This document shows, one piece after another, positions 35,735 to 45,198 of a stretch of 64,000 bases of DNA; positions within the stretch are counted from its first letter, which is position 1, and every line of letters starts with the position of its first letter. The stretch comes from Xanthomonas codiaei. Lineage in GTDB: Bacteria > Pseudomonadota > Gammaproteobacteria > Xanthomonadales > Xanthomonadaceae. The position numbers and the translations under genes are program-made. The notes beneath the pieces were generated by a model. It was not told the origin of the DNA. It worked only from the letters and a program-made list of their open reading frames with translations, and did not search any database. Where the stretch lies: contig NZ_MDEC01000003.1 in assembly GCF_002939785.1 (NCBI RefSeq), positions 1-64,000 on the forward strand, read 5' to 3'.

Positions 35735-37669
35735 TCAGCGTGCCGGTGCCTGACGTTGCGTTTCCTGCTGTGTCTGCTGTGACTGTGCAACGGCATCGCG
35801 CTCCAAGCCGGGGTCCAGCGCCTGCAGGCGTTGCAGGCTTGCTTCCAGCGGCGCTTCCTGCAGGGCCTTGGCATCGAAACTGCCGCGCAGGTGGGCTGGC
35901 GAGTCGAGCGCTCCCTGCACCACGAAACCACGCGCAGCATCGTTGCCGAGCAGCACGTGATCCACGCGTTGCAAGCCATTTTCGCGTGCGGCCACCACCG
36001 ACCCCAAGGCCAGGCGTTCGCCATCCATCCCGGCCGCGGGGCCGGGCGCCGCTTGCAGGCGCTCCACTGCCGCGGTGCATTGCTGCAGCAGGGCGTGATC
36101 CGGGTGCGCTGCATCGCGCGGGTCCGGAAGCGCCGGGGCGGCATCTGCCGATCGCGGCAGTACGCTGGCATCGACACGCTGCAGCTGGCCGTCGTAGCTT
36201 CCGTCCGCGCCGTCGGCGATGTGCTGCAGCCGTTCGGCAAACGCATAAGGCGATCCACCCAGGTTGCGGGCCATCGCGATCGCGAACTGCTCGGGCGACT
36301 GCGCCGGGGCATCGCGGTCGCCGACCAGCGAGGTCAGCGCGCTGCCGCCGATCCTGCTGGCGTTGGCGCTGGCGCGAGTCTGCTCCAGCAAGGCCTGCAT
36401 CTGCACCTCGCTGAACTCCAGCGTGGTTTTCTGGCCCGGCGCAATCGCGCCGGCACCCGTCATCTCGCCGCTCAACGCGCTGTTGAGGGTCTGCGCGATC
36501 GCCTTTTCCTCGCTGGCCTCGTTGCGTCCGCCCAGGCGCTGCAGCAGGCCCGGCGCGGCCACGTCGCCATCGATCTCGAAACGGTAGCTGCGCTGCTCCG
36601 TGCGCTCGGCATCGTTGCCGTCGTACAGGCGCACGATCGTCAGCGGCACGTTGTCGCCATAGCGCAGCTGTTGCACCACGGTGTAGCCGTCCTGGCCCGG
36701 CGTGCTGATGCGCACCTGGCTGCCTTCGTTGCGGTTGCCGGCGACATCGGCGCTGAGTGGGCCCAGTTCCAGCTGCAGACGCTGCTGCGAGCTGAAATTG
36801 ACCCGCTCCAGCGTCTGCATTTCATCGACGCCGGGCACGCCCGGGGCAATCCTGCCCTCACGCACGAACGCGTCAATGGCCGCGCGTGCACGCGGATCGG
36901 CCAGGTCGAACTGCGCGCTGTTGACCTGCGACTGTCCCAGGGAGTCGGCGCGCCCGAGCAGGGCCTGCGCCGGTCCCGCCTTGACGCCAAGCGCATTCAC
37001 CGCCTCGATGGCCGCGTTCGGCCCGGTCACCACGCGCACGTGGCGCTCGTCGACGCGCTCGATCATGTAGCTGCGGCCGCTGGCTTCGGTGATCTCGCTC
37101 TGCGTGCTCAGCGAGCGCAGGCTCGCCGAGGATTCGCGCTGCACGAACGTCTGGGTGTCCATCACCGCGCGTGCGCCGATCGGAAGGCTCTCTGGCTGCA
37201 GTGGATTGACCTGCCTGGCGGCCTCCAGCGGTTGATCGACCCCGGGCAGCGTCAGGACGTAGCGCATGCGCTGCCCTGCACTGGCGCCGGCCTCGACGCT
37301 CAGCTTGCTGTCGCCGAGCCTGGATTGCAGGCTTTGTTGCTGGCCGGTCTGCGCGTCGGCCTCAAGGCTGAAGGTGGTGGTCTTTGCGTCGGCATCGCTG
37401 ACAATGCCTGCGCTCAGCGAGCCGCCGTGACGCAGGCTGGTTGCGCCCAGCGGCTGCGTCGGACTGCCAATGCTCTGCTCGCTGGTCTGCGAATACTTGG
37501 CCGACTGCTCTGCCGGGGTGACCGAGACGGTGCCGCTTCCCAACGTCGCGGCGTATTCGCTGTTGGAGCTGCTGTAGGTCGGGTCGAACGCGCGATTGTT
37601 CGCATCGTCGATGAACTGCGTGTTGCGATCTGCGTCGCGCGCGTCAGGGCCGGTGGAGGCGTTGCTCAT
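35735..37669 (-). CDS. XVIPCD-tailed protein, putative type IV secretion system effector
   Basis: 644 residues without signal peptide. Residues 516-644 match the XVIPCD module that targets proteins to VirD4 of the Xanthomonadales antibacterial T4SS: DPRDAAHPDHALLQ, then GLQRVDHVLLGNDAARGFVV, then a Gln-rich end (QSQQTQQETQRQ). The first 515 residues have no enzymatic domain I can name; they are rich in Ser/Gln/Glu with repeated coil-like stretches. A Shine-Dalgarno sequence (AGGAAG) precedes the ATG at 37669. Such effectors normally sit beside an immunity lipoprotein gene, but neither flank has one. It could be an effector with a distant immunity gene, a non-toxic cargo, or a target-cell factor. 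The family role is established; the toxin activity is unknown. Confidence 0.8.
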   Translation of the reverse strand: MSNASTGPDARDADRNTQFIDDANNRAFDPTYSSSNSEYAATLGSGTVSVTPAEQSAKYSQTSEQSIGSPTQPLGATSLRHGGSLSAGIVSDADAKTTTFSLEADAQTGQQQSLQSRLGDSKLSVEAGASAGQRMRYVLTLPGVDQPLEAARQVNPLQPESLPIGARAVMDTQTFVQRESSASLRSLSTQSEITEASGRSYMIERVDERHVRVVTGPNAAIEAVNALGVKAGPAQALLGRADSLGQSQVNSAQFDLADPRARAAIDAFVREGRIAPGVPGVDEMQTLERVNFSSQQRLQLELGPLSADVAGNRNEGSQVRISTPGQDGYTVVQQLRYGDNVPLTIVRLYDGNDAERTEQRSYRFEIDGDVAAPGLLQRLGGRNEASEEKAIAQTLNSALSGEMTGAGAIAPGQKTTLEFSEVQMQALLEQTRASANASRIGGSALTSLVGDRDAPAQSPEQFAIAMARNLGGSPYAFAERLQHIADGADGSYDGQLQRVDASVLPRSADAAPALPDPRDAAHPDHALLQQCTAAVERLQAAPGPAAGMDGERLALGSVVAARENGLQRVDHVLLGNDAARGFVVQGALDSPAHLRGSFDAKALQEAPLEASLQRLQALDPGLERDAVAQSQQTQQETQRQAPAR

Positions 37670-37801
37670 GGGATGCTTCCTGCATGCTGCGCCTGTGCAG
37701 CGGGCGCGCAGTATATCGCCGGGCTTTCAGGCGTTTATCAAAGGAATGTTATGCGGCAACCGGATGTCGCGGCTGCCGCATGCCGCAGCCAGAGCGACGC
37801 T

Positions 37802-39823
37802 TCAGCGCGGCGCTGCAGGTGCAGGCGCGTTGCTCGCGCCAGCAGGCGCCAGCGCCGGCTGCCACCCGCACATCTGCCCCTGATTCTGCTGCTTGAGCCA
37901 TTCGTTCATCGGCGCGAAGTACTCCAGCATCGGGCCGGCATCGAGCGTGTCGCTGCCGGTGAGTTCCTTCAGCGTGGTCTGCCATGGCTGGCTGGAGCCG
38001 CGTTGCAGCATCGACCAGAATTTCTGCCCGGCGTCCTTGTTGCCGTAGAAGCTGCACTCGTACAGCGGGCCCTGGTGGCCGGCCGCCTGGCACAGGCCCC
38101 TGTAGAACTGGAATTGCAGGATGTGCGCAAGGAAATACCGCGTGTAGGGCGTATTGCCAGGCACATGGTATTTGGCGCCGGGATCGAAGAATTCCTCGCC
38201 GCGCGCGCTGGCCGGCGCCACGCCCTGGTATCTGGCTTTGAGTTCCCACCAGGCCTGGTTGTAGCGCTGGGGCGTGATCGAGCCGTCGAACACGCCCCAG
38301 CGCCAGCGGTCGATCATCAAACCGAACGGCAGGAACGCCACCTTGCTCAAGGCCATGCGCATCTGCGAGTTGATCAGCGCTTCGCGGCCGGCTTGCTGCT
38401 CGCCCACCATGCCGATCGACTGCAGATACTTCGGCGTCATCGCCAGCACGATGGTGTCGCCGATCGCTTCGTGGAAGCCGTCGTTGGCGCCGTTCTGGAA
38501 CAGCGGCGGCAACGGGTTGTAGGCCAGGTCGTAATAGATATGGCCGAGCTCGTGGTAGATGGTGGTGAAGTCTTCCTCGGTGGGCTTGATGCACATCTTG
38601 GTGCGCACGTCCGCGCCGGTGTTCTGGCCCGGTTCGCCACCCATGTTCATGTCCCAGGCGCTGGCGTGGCAGACCACGTCGCGGTCCAGCGGCTTGATGA
38701 ACTGCGAGCGCTGCCAATAGGTCTCCGGCAGCTTGGGCATGCCCAGCGAGGTGTAGAACTCCTGCGCGCGCTCGGTCATCTGCCTGGCGGTGCGCAGCTG
38801 CGCCTCGCGCTCGGCGTTGAAGCGTGCGGCGGTACCGCCATCGCCCCCGGTGTTGCGTGCCAGCACCGCGCTCAGATTGCCCTGGTACTGTTTTTCCAGG
38901 GCGGACGTGATGTCCAGATCGCCGGCGCCCGGGTAGGGCTGCAGCAGGTCCCAGAGATTGCTCCAGTCCTGCTGCCACATATTGCCCATCAGGTGCGCAG
39001 GCAGCAGGCCACCGGGCAGCTCTCCCTTGTCCTTGCCGTACTGGGTGTCCAGCTTGCCGCGCGCGTAGCACTGCAGCTGCGCGTACAGCGGTTTGACCTG
39101 TTCCCACAATCGATCCGTTTCGCTCGCCAGTCGCTCCGGCGGCATGTCGTAGCCGCTGCGCCACATCACCCCGACATCGGCAAAGCCCAGGCCGCGCGCG
39201 CCTTCGTTGGCCAGCTCGACGAAGCGCTGGTAGTCCTTGCGCATCGGCTGCGCGGTGGCATGCCAGCCCTGCCAGGCATCGAGTTGTTCGTTGTAGTCGC
39301 GGCTGCTTGCCAGCACTTGTTCCAGCTCGCTGAGCTGGCGGCAACGGCGCTGCTCGCCATCGCCCACGCAGTAGCTGCCGGCGCCGTAGTCGCCTTCCAT
39401 CTTGGCCGCGATGCGGGTGAGTTCGGCCAGTTTGGCCGCATCGCGCGGCGCGGGCAGGGCGCTCATCAGCTTGAGCAGTTGCAGGGCGCGTGCGCTGTCG
39501 GCCGACATCGGCGTGCCGGCATACTGCTTGGATTGTTCGATCCAGCGATCCAGCTGTGCCAGCGAACGCTCGTTGGCCTTGGCTGCCAGCAACTGCGAAT
39601 CGCTGCTGATGTGGGTCGAGGACAGCCACTGCGCGGCGGTGACCTCCGGATACGCCGCCTTGTACTCGGCATTGATGCGCGCCACGAAGGCGTCGGCGCT
39701 TTCGGCAGGCGCGGGCTTGGTCGCGGTGGGGGTGCTTGGCGGTGCCGCATCCCGACGGCAGGCCGATAGCGGTACGGTGCCGGCGGCGACAGCCAGTGCC
39801 AGCAACAGCAGACGAGGATTCAC
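37802..39823 (-). CDS. M2-family dipeptidyl carboxypeptidase lipoprotein (ACE-like)
   Basis: 673 residues. The amino end has a lipoprotein signal ending in PLSAC. The zinc motif HELGH starts at His424 (TIYHELGHIYYD), with a downstream Glu in GFHEAIGDT, as in angiotensin-converting enzyme. Xanthomonas ACE-like M2 enzymes are known from X. axonopodis (XcACE). It should release dipeptides from carboxyl ends in the periplasm or at the cell surface. The start codon is GTG at 39823, supported by AAGGA six bases upstream and by the signal peptide. It lies upstream of the XVIPCD gene on the same strand with 132 bases between. Confidence 0.92.
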   Translation of the reverse strand: MNPRLLLLALAVAAGTVPLSACRRDAAPPSTPTATKPAPAESADAFVARINAEYKAAYPEVTAAQWLSSTHISSDSQLLAAKANERSLAQLDRWIEQSKQYAGTPMSADSARALQLLKLMSALPAPRDAAKLAELTRIAAKMEGDYGAGSYCVGDGEQRRCRQLSELEQVLASSRDYNEQLDAWQGWHATAQPMRKDYQRFVELANEGARGLGFADVGVMWRSGYDMPPERLASETDRLWEQVKPLYAQLQCYARGKLDTQYGKDKGELPGGLLPAHLMGNMWQQDWSNLWDLLQPYPGAGDLDITSALEKQYQGNLSAVLARNTGGDGGTAARFNAEREAQLRTARQMTERAQEFYTSLGMPKLPETYWQRSQFIKPLDRDVVCHASAWDMNMGGEPGQNTGADVRTKMCIKPTEEDFTTIYHELGHIYYDLAYNPLPPLFQNGANDGFHEAIGDTIVLAMTPKYLQSIGMVGEQQAGREALINSQMRMALSKVAFLPFGLMIDRWRWGVFDGSITPQRYNQAWWELKARYQGVAPASARGEEFFDPGAKYHVPGNTPYTRYFLAHILQFQFYRGLCQAAGHQGPLYECSFYGNKDAGQKFWSMLQRGSSQPWQTTLKELTGSDTLDAGPMLEYFAPMNEWLKQQNQGQMCGWQPALAPAGASNAPAPAAPR

Positions 39824-40064
39824 GGGTGGTCCTTGCGGTGAAGTCCGGCCAAAGGCTAGAGCGCGCCAGGCGTCAGGGCAAGCGGTACGACCGTTTCATC
39901 GCGGTAGCGGCGATCCGGCAAGCGCGTCGTCGCGATGCAGGTCCGGTTCGGAAAGTCGCAGTCCGCAGCGCTGCGCAATCCCGGGGGCGGACTGCCGCCG
40001 CCCGCAAGCGGCATGTCTGCGTCCCTGATAGCTCCGGCACGCTGGCGGTACGCATTGTCCATTG

Positions 40065-41729
40065 TCAGCCGGACTTCGTCGTGCATTGCGCGAACACATC
40101 GCGCTCGCGTGCATAGATGCTGGTCCTGACCTGCATCAGGCCCAGCACCGAGGGGAACAGCGCGTCCTGGTCGGTGTACTGGCCGGCGCGGTGGCGCAGG
40201 CAGGTCTCGTCAAGGCCACGGTCGCGCGCGAATTCCGGCGAGAACCACATCACCATCGGCACGTGGGTCTGCTCTTTCGGCGCAATGGCGTACGGCACGC
40301 CGTGCAGGTACAGGCCCTTTTCGCCCAGCGATTCGCCGTGATCGGACAGATAGATCATGGCGGTGTCGTAGTCGGGCAGGCCGCGCAGGGTGTGGATGGC
40401 CTGGGCGAGGAAATGGTCGGTATAGCTGATGGAATTGTCGTAGGCGTTGACGATGTCCTGGCGGCTGCAGCTGCCCAGGTCGGCGGTCTTGCAGACCGGC
40501 TTGTAGCGTTCGAACTGCGCTGGGTAGCGTTCGAAATAACTGGGGCCGTGGCTACCGAGTTGATGCAGCACCACCACCCGATCGCCGGGCTTGGCGCGCA
40601 CCTGCGCGGCCAGGTCGCCGAGCAGGATTTCGTCCATGCAGCGGCCATCGGCGCACAGCCCCGGCGTGGTGGCGTCATCGAGTTTCTGCAGTTGCAGGCC
40701 ATCGCAGACGCCCTTGCAACCGGATTGGTTGTCGCGCCACAAGGTCGAAATGCCGGCGTGCTCGAGCACATGCAGCAGCGACTGGTGACCACGGATCCTG
40801 TCTTCGTTGTAGTCGCGGCGGCCGAACGGCGAGAACATGCAGGGCACCGAGACCTCGGTGCTGGTGCCGCAGGAATGCATGTCCGGAAAATTGATCACCC
40901 CGGCCTGCGCCAGCTCCGGCGTGGTCTGCCGCGCATAGCCGTTGAGGCCCCAGTTCTGCGCGCGCGCGGTTTCGCCCAGCACCACCAGCAACAGGCGCGG
41001 GCGGCTGCCTGCCGCGCGCGGGGTGGCCATGGCATCGTGTTCGACAGGTTGCTTGGGGGCGTGCTTGATCGGCGAGTCGGACTTCAGGTTCTGGCGCAGC
41101 GCGACGATGTAGTTGATCGGCGTGGCCAAGTAGCGCACCTCGCGGTGATTGCGCATCAGGGCCGAGATGTCCTGGAACGACAGCATCGCACCGCCTGCAC
41201 CCACCACGGCCACCGCCAGCAGGAAGCCGCCCCGCCACAGCAGCGACTTGCCGATGCTGCGCGCGCGCAGGCGGATGCGCCACAGCAGCACGGTCGGAAT
41301 CAGGAAGTAGCACAGCAGCGGAAAGATCAGGCCTGGTGTGAGCAGCTCGCGCGATTCCTTGTGGTCGGTATGCAGCACGTTGCGCAGCATGTCCGCATCC
41401 AGATAGACATTGTAGCTGTCCATGTAGTGCGCGGCCAATGCGGTGGTGAACAGCAGCAACGTCAGCAGTGGTTTGGCGTTCCAGCGCCAGACCAGTATCC
41501 CCAGCAGCAGCGCATTTGCTGCGACCAGCAACGCCATCAACGAAAGCGCAAATCCAAGACTGCCCGGATGCGTGGCCATCGCCGTACGCCAGAACAACTG
41601 GTTGCACACCAGCGCAAAGAACAGGCTCGACAGCAGGATCAGTGTTTCGGTGGACACCGTGGGGCGCATGCTCCACGTCAGCGTATGCGAGCTGATCCGC
41701 CCGCGCGGTTCCGGTAGCCAGGTACTCAT
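40065..41729 (-). CDS. eptA: Lipid A phosphoethanolamine transferase (EptA type)
   Basis: 554 residues. The amino part has five membrane segments (to about 190). The rest is a periplasmic alkaline-phosphatase-like domain with GETARAQNWGLNGY, the nucleophile Thr region SCGTSTEVSVPCMFS and YLSDHGESLGE. It transfers phosphoethanolamine to lipid A phosphates, which lowers the negative charge and often gives resistance to cationic peptides. It overlaps the upstream PAP2 phosphatase gene by ATGA (41726-41729), so the two are translationally coupled. Confidence 0.9.
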   Translation of the reverse strand: MSTWLPEPRGRISSHTLTWSMRPTVSTETLILLSSLFFALVCNQLFWRTAMATHPGSLGFALSLMALLVAANALLLGILVWRWNAKPLLTLLLFTTALAAHYMDSYNVYLDADMLRNVLHTDHKESRELLTPGLIFPLLCYFLIPTVLLWRIRLRARSIGKSLLWRGGFLLAVAVVGAGGAMLSFQDISALMRNHREVRYLATPINYIVALRQNLKSDSPIKHAPKQPVEHDAMATPRAAGSRPRLLLVVLGETARAQNWGLNGYARQTTPELAQAGVINFPDMHSCGTSTEVSVPCMFSPFGRRDYNEDRIRGHQSLLHVLEHAGISTLWRDNQSGCKGVCDGLQLQKLDDATTPGLCADGRCMDEILLGDLAAQVRAKPGDRVVVLHQLGSHGPSYFERYPAQFERYKPVCKTADLGSCSRQDIVNAYDNSISYTDHFLAQAIHTLRGLPDYDTAMIYLSDHGESLGEKGLYLHGVPYAIAPKEQTHVPMVMWFSPEFARDRGLDETCLRHRAGQYTDQDALFPSVLGLMQVRTSIYARERDVFAQCTTKSG

Positions 41730-42490
41730 GCTGCATCCCCCGATGGCAACATCGAATCAAGCACGCCGCGTGGCCGAGCCAGCATCACGCCGTACAAGAT
41801 GAGCGCGGTGAGCCAGCACACCGCCAGCGACCACAGGTCGTGCGACAGAAAATGCGCGCCGCGCAGCTGTTGCGCAATACCGAAAGTGAGACCTGCTGCC
41901 AGACCTATGAACAAGCCTGGCAAGCGCCATGCAGGACGGAGAGACAGCGCACAGAAATACAGCGCCACCCACGCATAACCGGCACTCGCGTGACCTGCAG
42001 GAAAGCAACCTGACGCAGCCAGGCCATTGCGTGATTCGAACAGCCCAATCATCGCTTGCGTGCCGCCATAGCGGCTCAGGTCCCAGGGGCAATCCATTGC
42101 GGTCCACGACTTGAGCAGCGAGACCAGCGAGGTCGACAGTGCAACCGAGGCGCCCAGATACGTGAGTGGCCAGCGCAGTACGCGCAGGCGCGGCTTGCAC
42201 CACGCTGCCACAGCCAGGATCACCACGCTGACGCCAGCTGCCGTACTCAACCATTTGCCGACACGATGCACCACGCCGCTGGTGAACCAATGGTCCTTGA
42301 GCAGCCAATGCCCGCCTTCCAGCCGATACAACGCATCGGCCACCCATTGGTCGCCACCGGCGCCCATCAGCAAGGCACTGGCCACCAGCACGCCTGCCAG
42401 CGGCATCCAGAGATGGCGGGCAAGAAAGCGCGTGTGCGCAATGGTGGCGGTGCGTGCCAGGGCAGGCGAAAAAACCGGAAGCGTGGTCAT
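41726..42490 (-). CDS. PAP2-family membrane phosphatase
   Basis: 254 residues with about six membrane segments. PAP2 motifs are visible: KSWTAMDCPWDL (motif 1 region), CFPAGHASAGY (motif 2) and RGAHFLSHDLWS (motif 3 with the active His). It should remove phosphate from a lipid substrate on the periplasmic face; in the company of eptA, lipid A or undecaprenyl diphosphate is plausible. The ATG at 42490 is used; a TTG at 42511 would add seven residues. It is coupled with eptA through a four-base overlap. Confidence 0.85.
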   Translation of the reverse strand: MTTLPVFSPALARTATIAHTRFLARHLWMPLAGVLVASALLMGAGGDQWVADALYRLEGGHWLLKDHWFTSGVVHRVGKWLSTAAGVSVVILAVAAWCKPRLRVLRWPLTYLGASVALSTSLVSLLKSWTAMDCPWDLSRYGGTQAMIGLFESRNGLAASGCFPAGHASAGYAWVALYFCALSLRPAWRLPGLFIGLAAGLTFGIAQQLRGAHFLSHDLWSLAVCWLTALILYGVMLARPRGVLDSMLPSGDAA

Positions 42491-42589
42491 CGAAGCGTGG
42501 GCCTGTGTCAATGCCCGGCATCTTCGAAACCCAGATGTCGGAGAGCGGTCGGACCAGAGTTGCTCAGGCGTTAACCCAACACCTGGCGT

Positions 42590-44323
42590 TCAGTCTGCGT
42601 CGCTGTCGCCGCCGGTTTGTTCGGTGTCGGACGTATTGCCCCTGCAACCGGCATGCCACGCCGTGCCCGGAATCAGCTGCCAGCGATTGCGGTTGGATTC
42701 GCCGATATCGATACGCTGCGCCGGATCGATGCAGGCCGGTACCGCCTGATCGAGCACGAACAGCCAGCGTTTTTCCGGCGCTTGCGCCAGCCACGGGCCG
42801 GCCTTGGCCCACTGCGCCTGCCAACTCGCCTTGAAGCCGAAATTGGTCACCGGCCGGTCGGCCTGCAGCAGGTTCTGCTCGCGCCAGGCCAGCATGCCCA
42901 GTTCGGCATCGGGCCCGATGCGTTGCCCCACGCGTTGCATCAGCCGTGCAGAAGAACTGTACGGATCCAGCGCCGGCATCAGGCCCAGGCCCTGCACCAT
43001 CCACAGCGCGGCGGTCATCGCCACCACCGCCGTCCCGGCGCGTTTGCCGCGCGACCAGGCCACTGTGCCGGCACCGATCACGCCCAGGCCGAGCAGCCAG
43101 AATCCCACCGACCGCAGCGAGGCAAGTTCCATCCCGCGCTTCAAGGCGGTGGTTTCCGCCCAGGGCAGATGCAGCGCGATCGCGCCGCCCAGCACCAGCC
43201 CGGCAAGCGCCAGCACCACCACGTAGCCGGTCAGCACCGCGCGCACGCCGCGCCTGCGCAGCAGCCCGGGCAGCAACGGCGCCGCCGCCATGCACAGCGC
43301 AGGCAGCATCGGAAAGATATAGACCTCGCGCTTGCCCGGGCTGGCGCTGAAGAACAGCAGGACCAGCACGCTCCACGCCAGTAGCAGCACATGGCGCGGA
43401 TCGCCACGGCGCAACCGGCGCCACCATGCCGGCAACAGCCAGGGCAGCAACAGGCAGCCGGGCAGCCACAAGGTGGCGATCACCTGCAGGTAGTACCAGG
43501 CCGGTTTGACGTGATGCCAGGCGTGCGCGTAGCGGGTGCCGGTCTGCTTGAACAGCAACTCGTGCGCGTAGGCGTGCAACTGCGGGTCCTGGCTGTGCAG
43601 CAGCGCGATGCCCAACGGCCCCAGCCACACCGCAGTGCCGGCCACGAATGCCGGCAACACCAGCAACCAGGTGCGGCCGGCCTGCGCACGCGCGGGCAGC
43701 ACGCTCCAGTGCCTGCGCGGCAGCGCCATCCATGGCAGCAACAGCAGCAGCGGCAGGAAGCCCACGCCCTTGGTGACCGTGCCGACGCCGGCGGCGAACA
43801 GCCCCAGCGTCCACGCGCACCAATCCGGCCCGCGCAGCAGATGCCGCAGCATTCCCCACAATGCCAGCGTGGTCAGCGCCACCAGCACCATGTCGATCTG
43901 CGCGCGCTTGGCCATCAGGCCGAACTGCAGCACCGCGAACAGGGCCAGCACCGCATCGCCAGCTACGCGCCGGTTCCACAGCCGGCGTGTCAGATCCCAG
44001 GTCAGCCACAGCGTGAGCAGTGCGGCCAGCAGCGAGGGCAGCAGGAACGCCACCGGCCAGTGCGGTACCAGCTCATAGGTCGCCGCCTGCAGCCACATGA
44101 ACACCGGCGGCTTTTCCGCGTACAGCTCGCTGCCACGGTGCGGCAGCAACCACTGGCCGCTCTCGACCATGGTGCGTGCCGCCAGCACGAAGCGCGGCTC
44201 GTCCGGCGGATTGGGCTGGCGCAGCCCCAGGCCGGCCAGCAGGCTGACGATGATCAGCAGCAATGCCACCAGCAGCGCAGGGCGGTGGGGCAGGGAGGCA
44301 GAGGTGGCTGGCGACACGCGCAC
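42590..44323 (-). CDS. ArnT-like membrane glycosyltransferase (GT-C fold)
   Basis: 577 residues with about eleven membrane segments. The first periplasmic loop contains PPDEPRFVLAARTMVESGQW, matching the DE motif of ArnT/PMT (GT39/GT83) proteins that use polyprenyl-phosphate sugars. LYAEKPPVFMWLQ is the second family signature. It may add a sugar such as aminoarabinose to lipid A, in keeping with eptA and PAP2 downstream. No arn biosynthesis genes are in the window, so the sugar is open. The start is GTG at 44323. It is first of the three minus-strand genes, divergent from the two-component system. Confidence 0.82.
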   Translation of the reverse strand: MRVSPATSASLPHRPALLVALLLIIVSLLAGLGLRQPNPPDEPRFVLAARTMVESGQWLLPHRGSELYAEKPPVFMWLQAATYELVPHWPVAFLLPSLLAALLTLWLTWDLTRRLWNRRVAGDAVLALFAVLQFGLMAKRAQIDMVLVALTTLALWGMLRHLLRGPDWCAWTLGLFAAGVGTVTKGVGFLPLLLLLPWMALPRRHWSVLPARAQAGRTWLLVLPAFVAGTAVWLGPLGIALLHSQDPQLHAYAHELLFKQTGTRYAHAWHHVKPAWYYLQVIATLWLPGCLLLPWLLPAWWRRLRRGDPRHVLLLAWSVLVLLFFSASPGKREVYIFPMLPALCMAAAPLLPGLLRRRGVRAVLTGYVVVLALAGLVLGGAIALHLPWAETTALKRGMELASLRSVGFWLLGLGVIGAGTVAWSRGKRAGTAVVAMTAALWMVQGLGLMPALDPYSSSARLMQRVGQRIGPDAELGMLAWREQNLLQADRPVTNFGFKASWQAQWAKAGPWLAQAPEKRWLFVLDQAVPACIDPAQRIDIGESNRNRWQLIPGTAWHAGCRGNTSDTEQTGGDSDAD

Positions 44324-44361
44324 GCCCCGATTAGAAGGGGCGAAACGATAGCTGGCAACCC

Positions 44362-44378
44362 TGTCGGAAATTTGTCGG
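44362..44378. promoter_or_regulatory. Direct repeat TGTCGG in the divergent promoter region
   Basis: TGTCGG occurs at 44362-44367 and 44373-44378, 11 bases apart start to start, the spacing used by OmpR-family response regulators. Each follows a T/C-rich step (CCTGTCGGAAATTTGTCGGG). A third CCCTGTCGGA follows at about 44453-44462, close to the regulator's start. It lies between the ArnT-like gene and the response regulator gene and could serve both. Confidence 0.4.
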
Positions 44379-44481
44379 GCATCTTGCCGGCGCGCGCGCG
44401 GAGCCCCGGGGCGGTCGGGTTCGGCTGGCCTCGGGTAGGATGCGCACAGCGTCCCTGTCGGACCGTTCTGGAATCGCGCGC

Positions 44482-45198
44482 ATGCGGCTGCTGGTCATCG
44501 AAGACAACCGCAACATGGTTGCCAACCTGTTCGATTATTTCGAAGCCCGCGGGCACACCCTGGACGCGGCGCCCGATGGCATCACCGGCCTGCATCTGGC
44601 CACCACCCAGCACTACGACGTGCTGGTGCTGGACTGGATGATGCCGCGCATGGATGGCCCGGAGGTGTTGCGCCGCCTGCGCGAGCAGCATCATTCCGAG
44701 CTGCCGGTGATCATGCTCACCGCGCGCGATGAATTGCCCGACAAGATCGCCGGCTTTCGCGCCGGGGCCGACGATTACCTGACCAAGCCGTTCGCGCTGC
44801 CCGAGCTGGAAGTGCGCATCGACGCCTTGCTCGCCCGTGCGCATGGTCGGCGCCGCGGCAAGGTATTGCAGGTGGCCGATCTGCGGCTGGACCTGGCGAC
44901 CCTGGAAGCCACCCGTGCGGGCCAGGCGCTGCATCTGTATCCGGCCTGCCGCAAGCTGCTGGAAGTGCTGATGCAGGCCAGCCCGGCAGCGGTCACCCGG
45001 CAACGCCTGGAACAGGCGCTGTGGGGCGACGACCCGCCCGATGGCGACATGCTGCGCTCGCATATCTACGAACTGCGCCGCAGCGTGGACGGTCCGTTCG
45101 CGCAGAAGCTGATCCATACCCTGCCGCGGCTCGGCTATCGCCTGGCGGCGCTGGACGCCGCTGGCGAAGCGGCAGGCAACGCGTGCCTCGATGGCTAG
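44482..45198 (+). CDS. OmpR-family response regulator, probable ColR-type partner of the lipid A genes
   Basis: 238 residues. The receiver domain (1-120) has phospho-acceptor Asp51 (VLVLDWMMPRMDG) and the conserved Lys in DDYLTKPF. The winged-helix domain ends with HTLPRLGYRLAA. The gene overlaps the sensor kinase by eight bases, which ensures joint expression, and is divergent from the lipid A modification genes. In xanthomonads and pseudomonads a ColR/ColS pair accompanies phosphoethanolamine transferase genes, so ColR is the best guess. Sequence alone does not separate ColR from other OmpR members. Confidence 0.87.
   Translation: MRLLVIEDNRNMVANLFDYFEARGHTLDAAPDGITGLHLATTQHYDVLVLDWMMPRMDGPEVLRRLREQHHSELPVIMLTARDELPDKIAGFRAGADDYLTKPFALPELEVRIDALLARAHGRRRGKVLQVADLRLDLATLEATRAGQALHLYPACRKLLEVLMQASPAAVTRQRLEQALWGDDPPDGDMLRSHIYELRRSVDGPFAQKLIHTLPRLGYRLAALDAAGEAAGNACLDG

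Noticed and set aside
35831..39769. 1312-codon plus-strand open frame
   Set aside because: It runs antisense through both the XVIPCD effector and the M2 peptidase, which are strongly supported by motifs and ribosome-binding sites.
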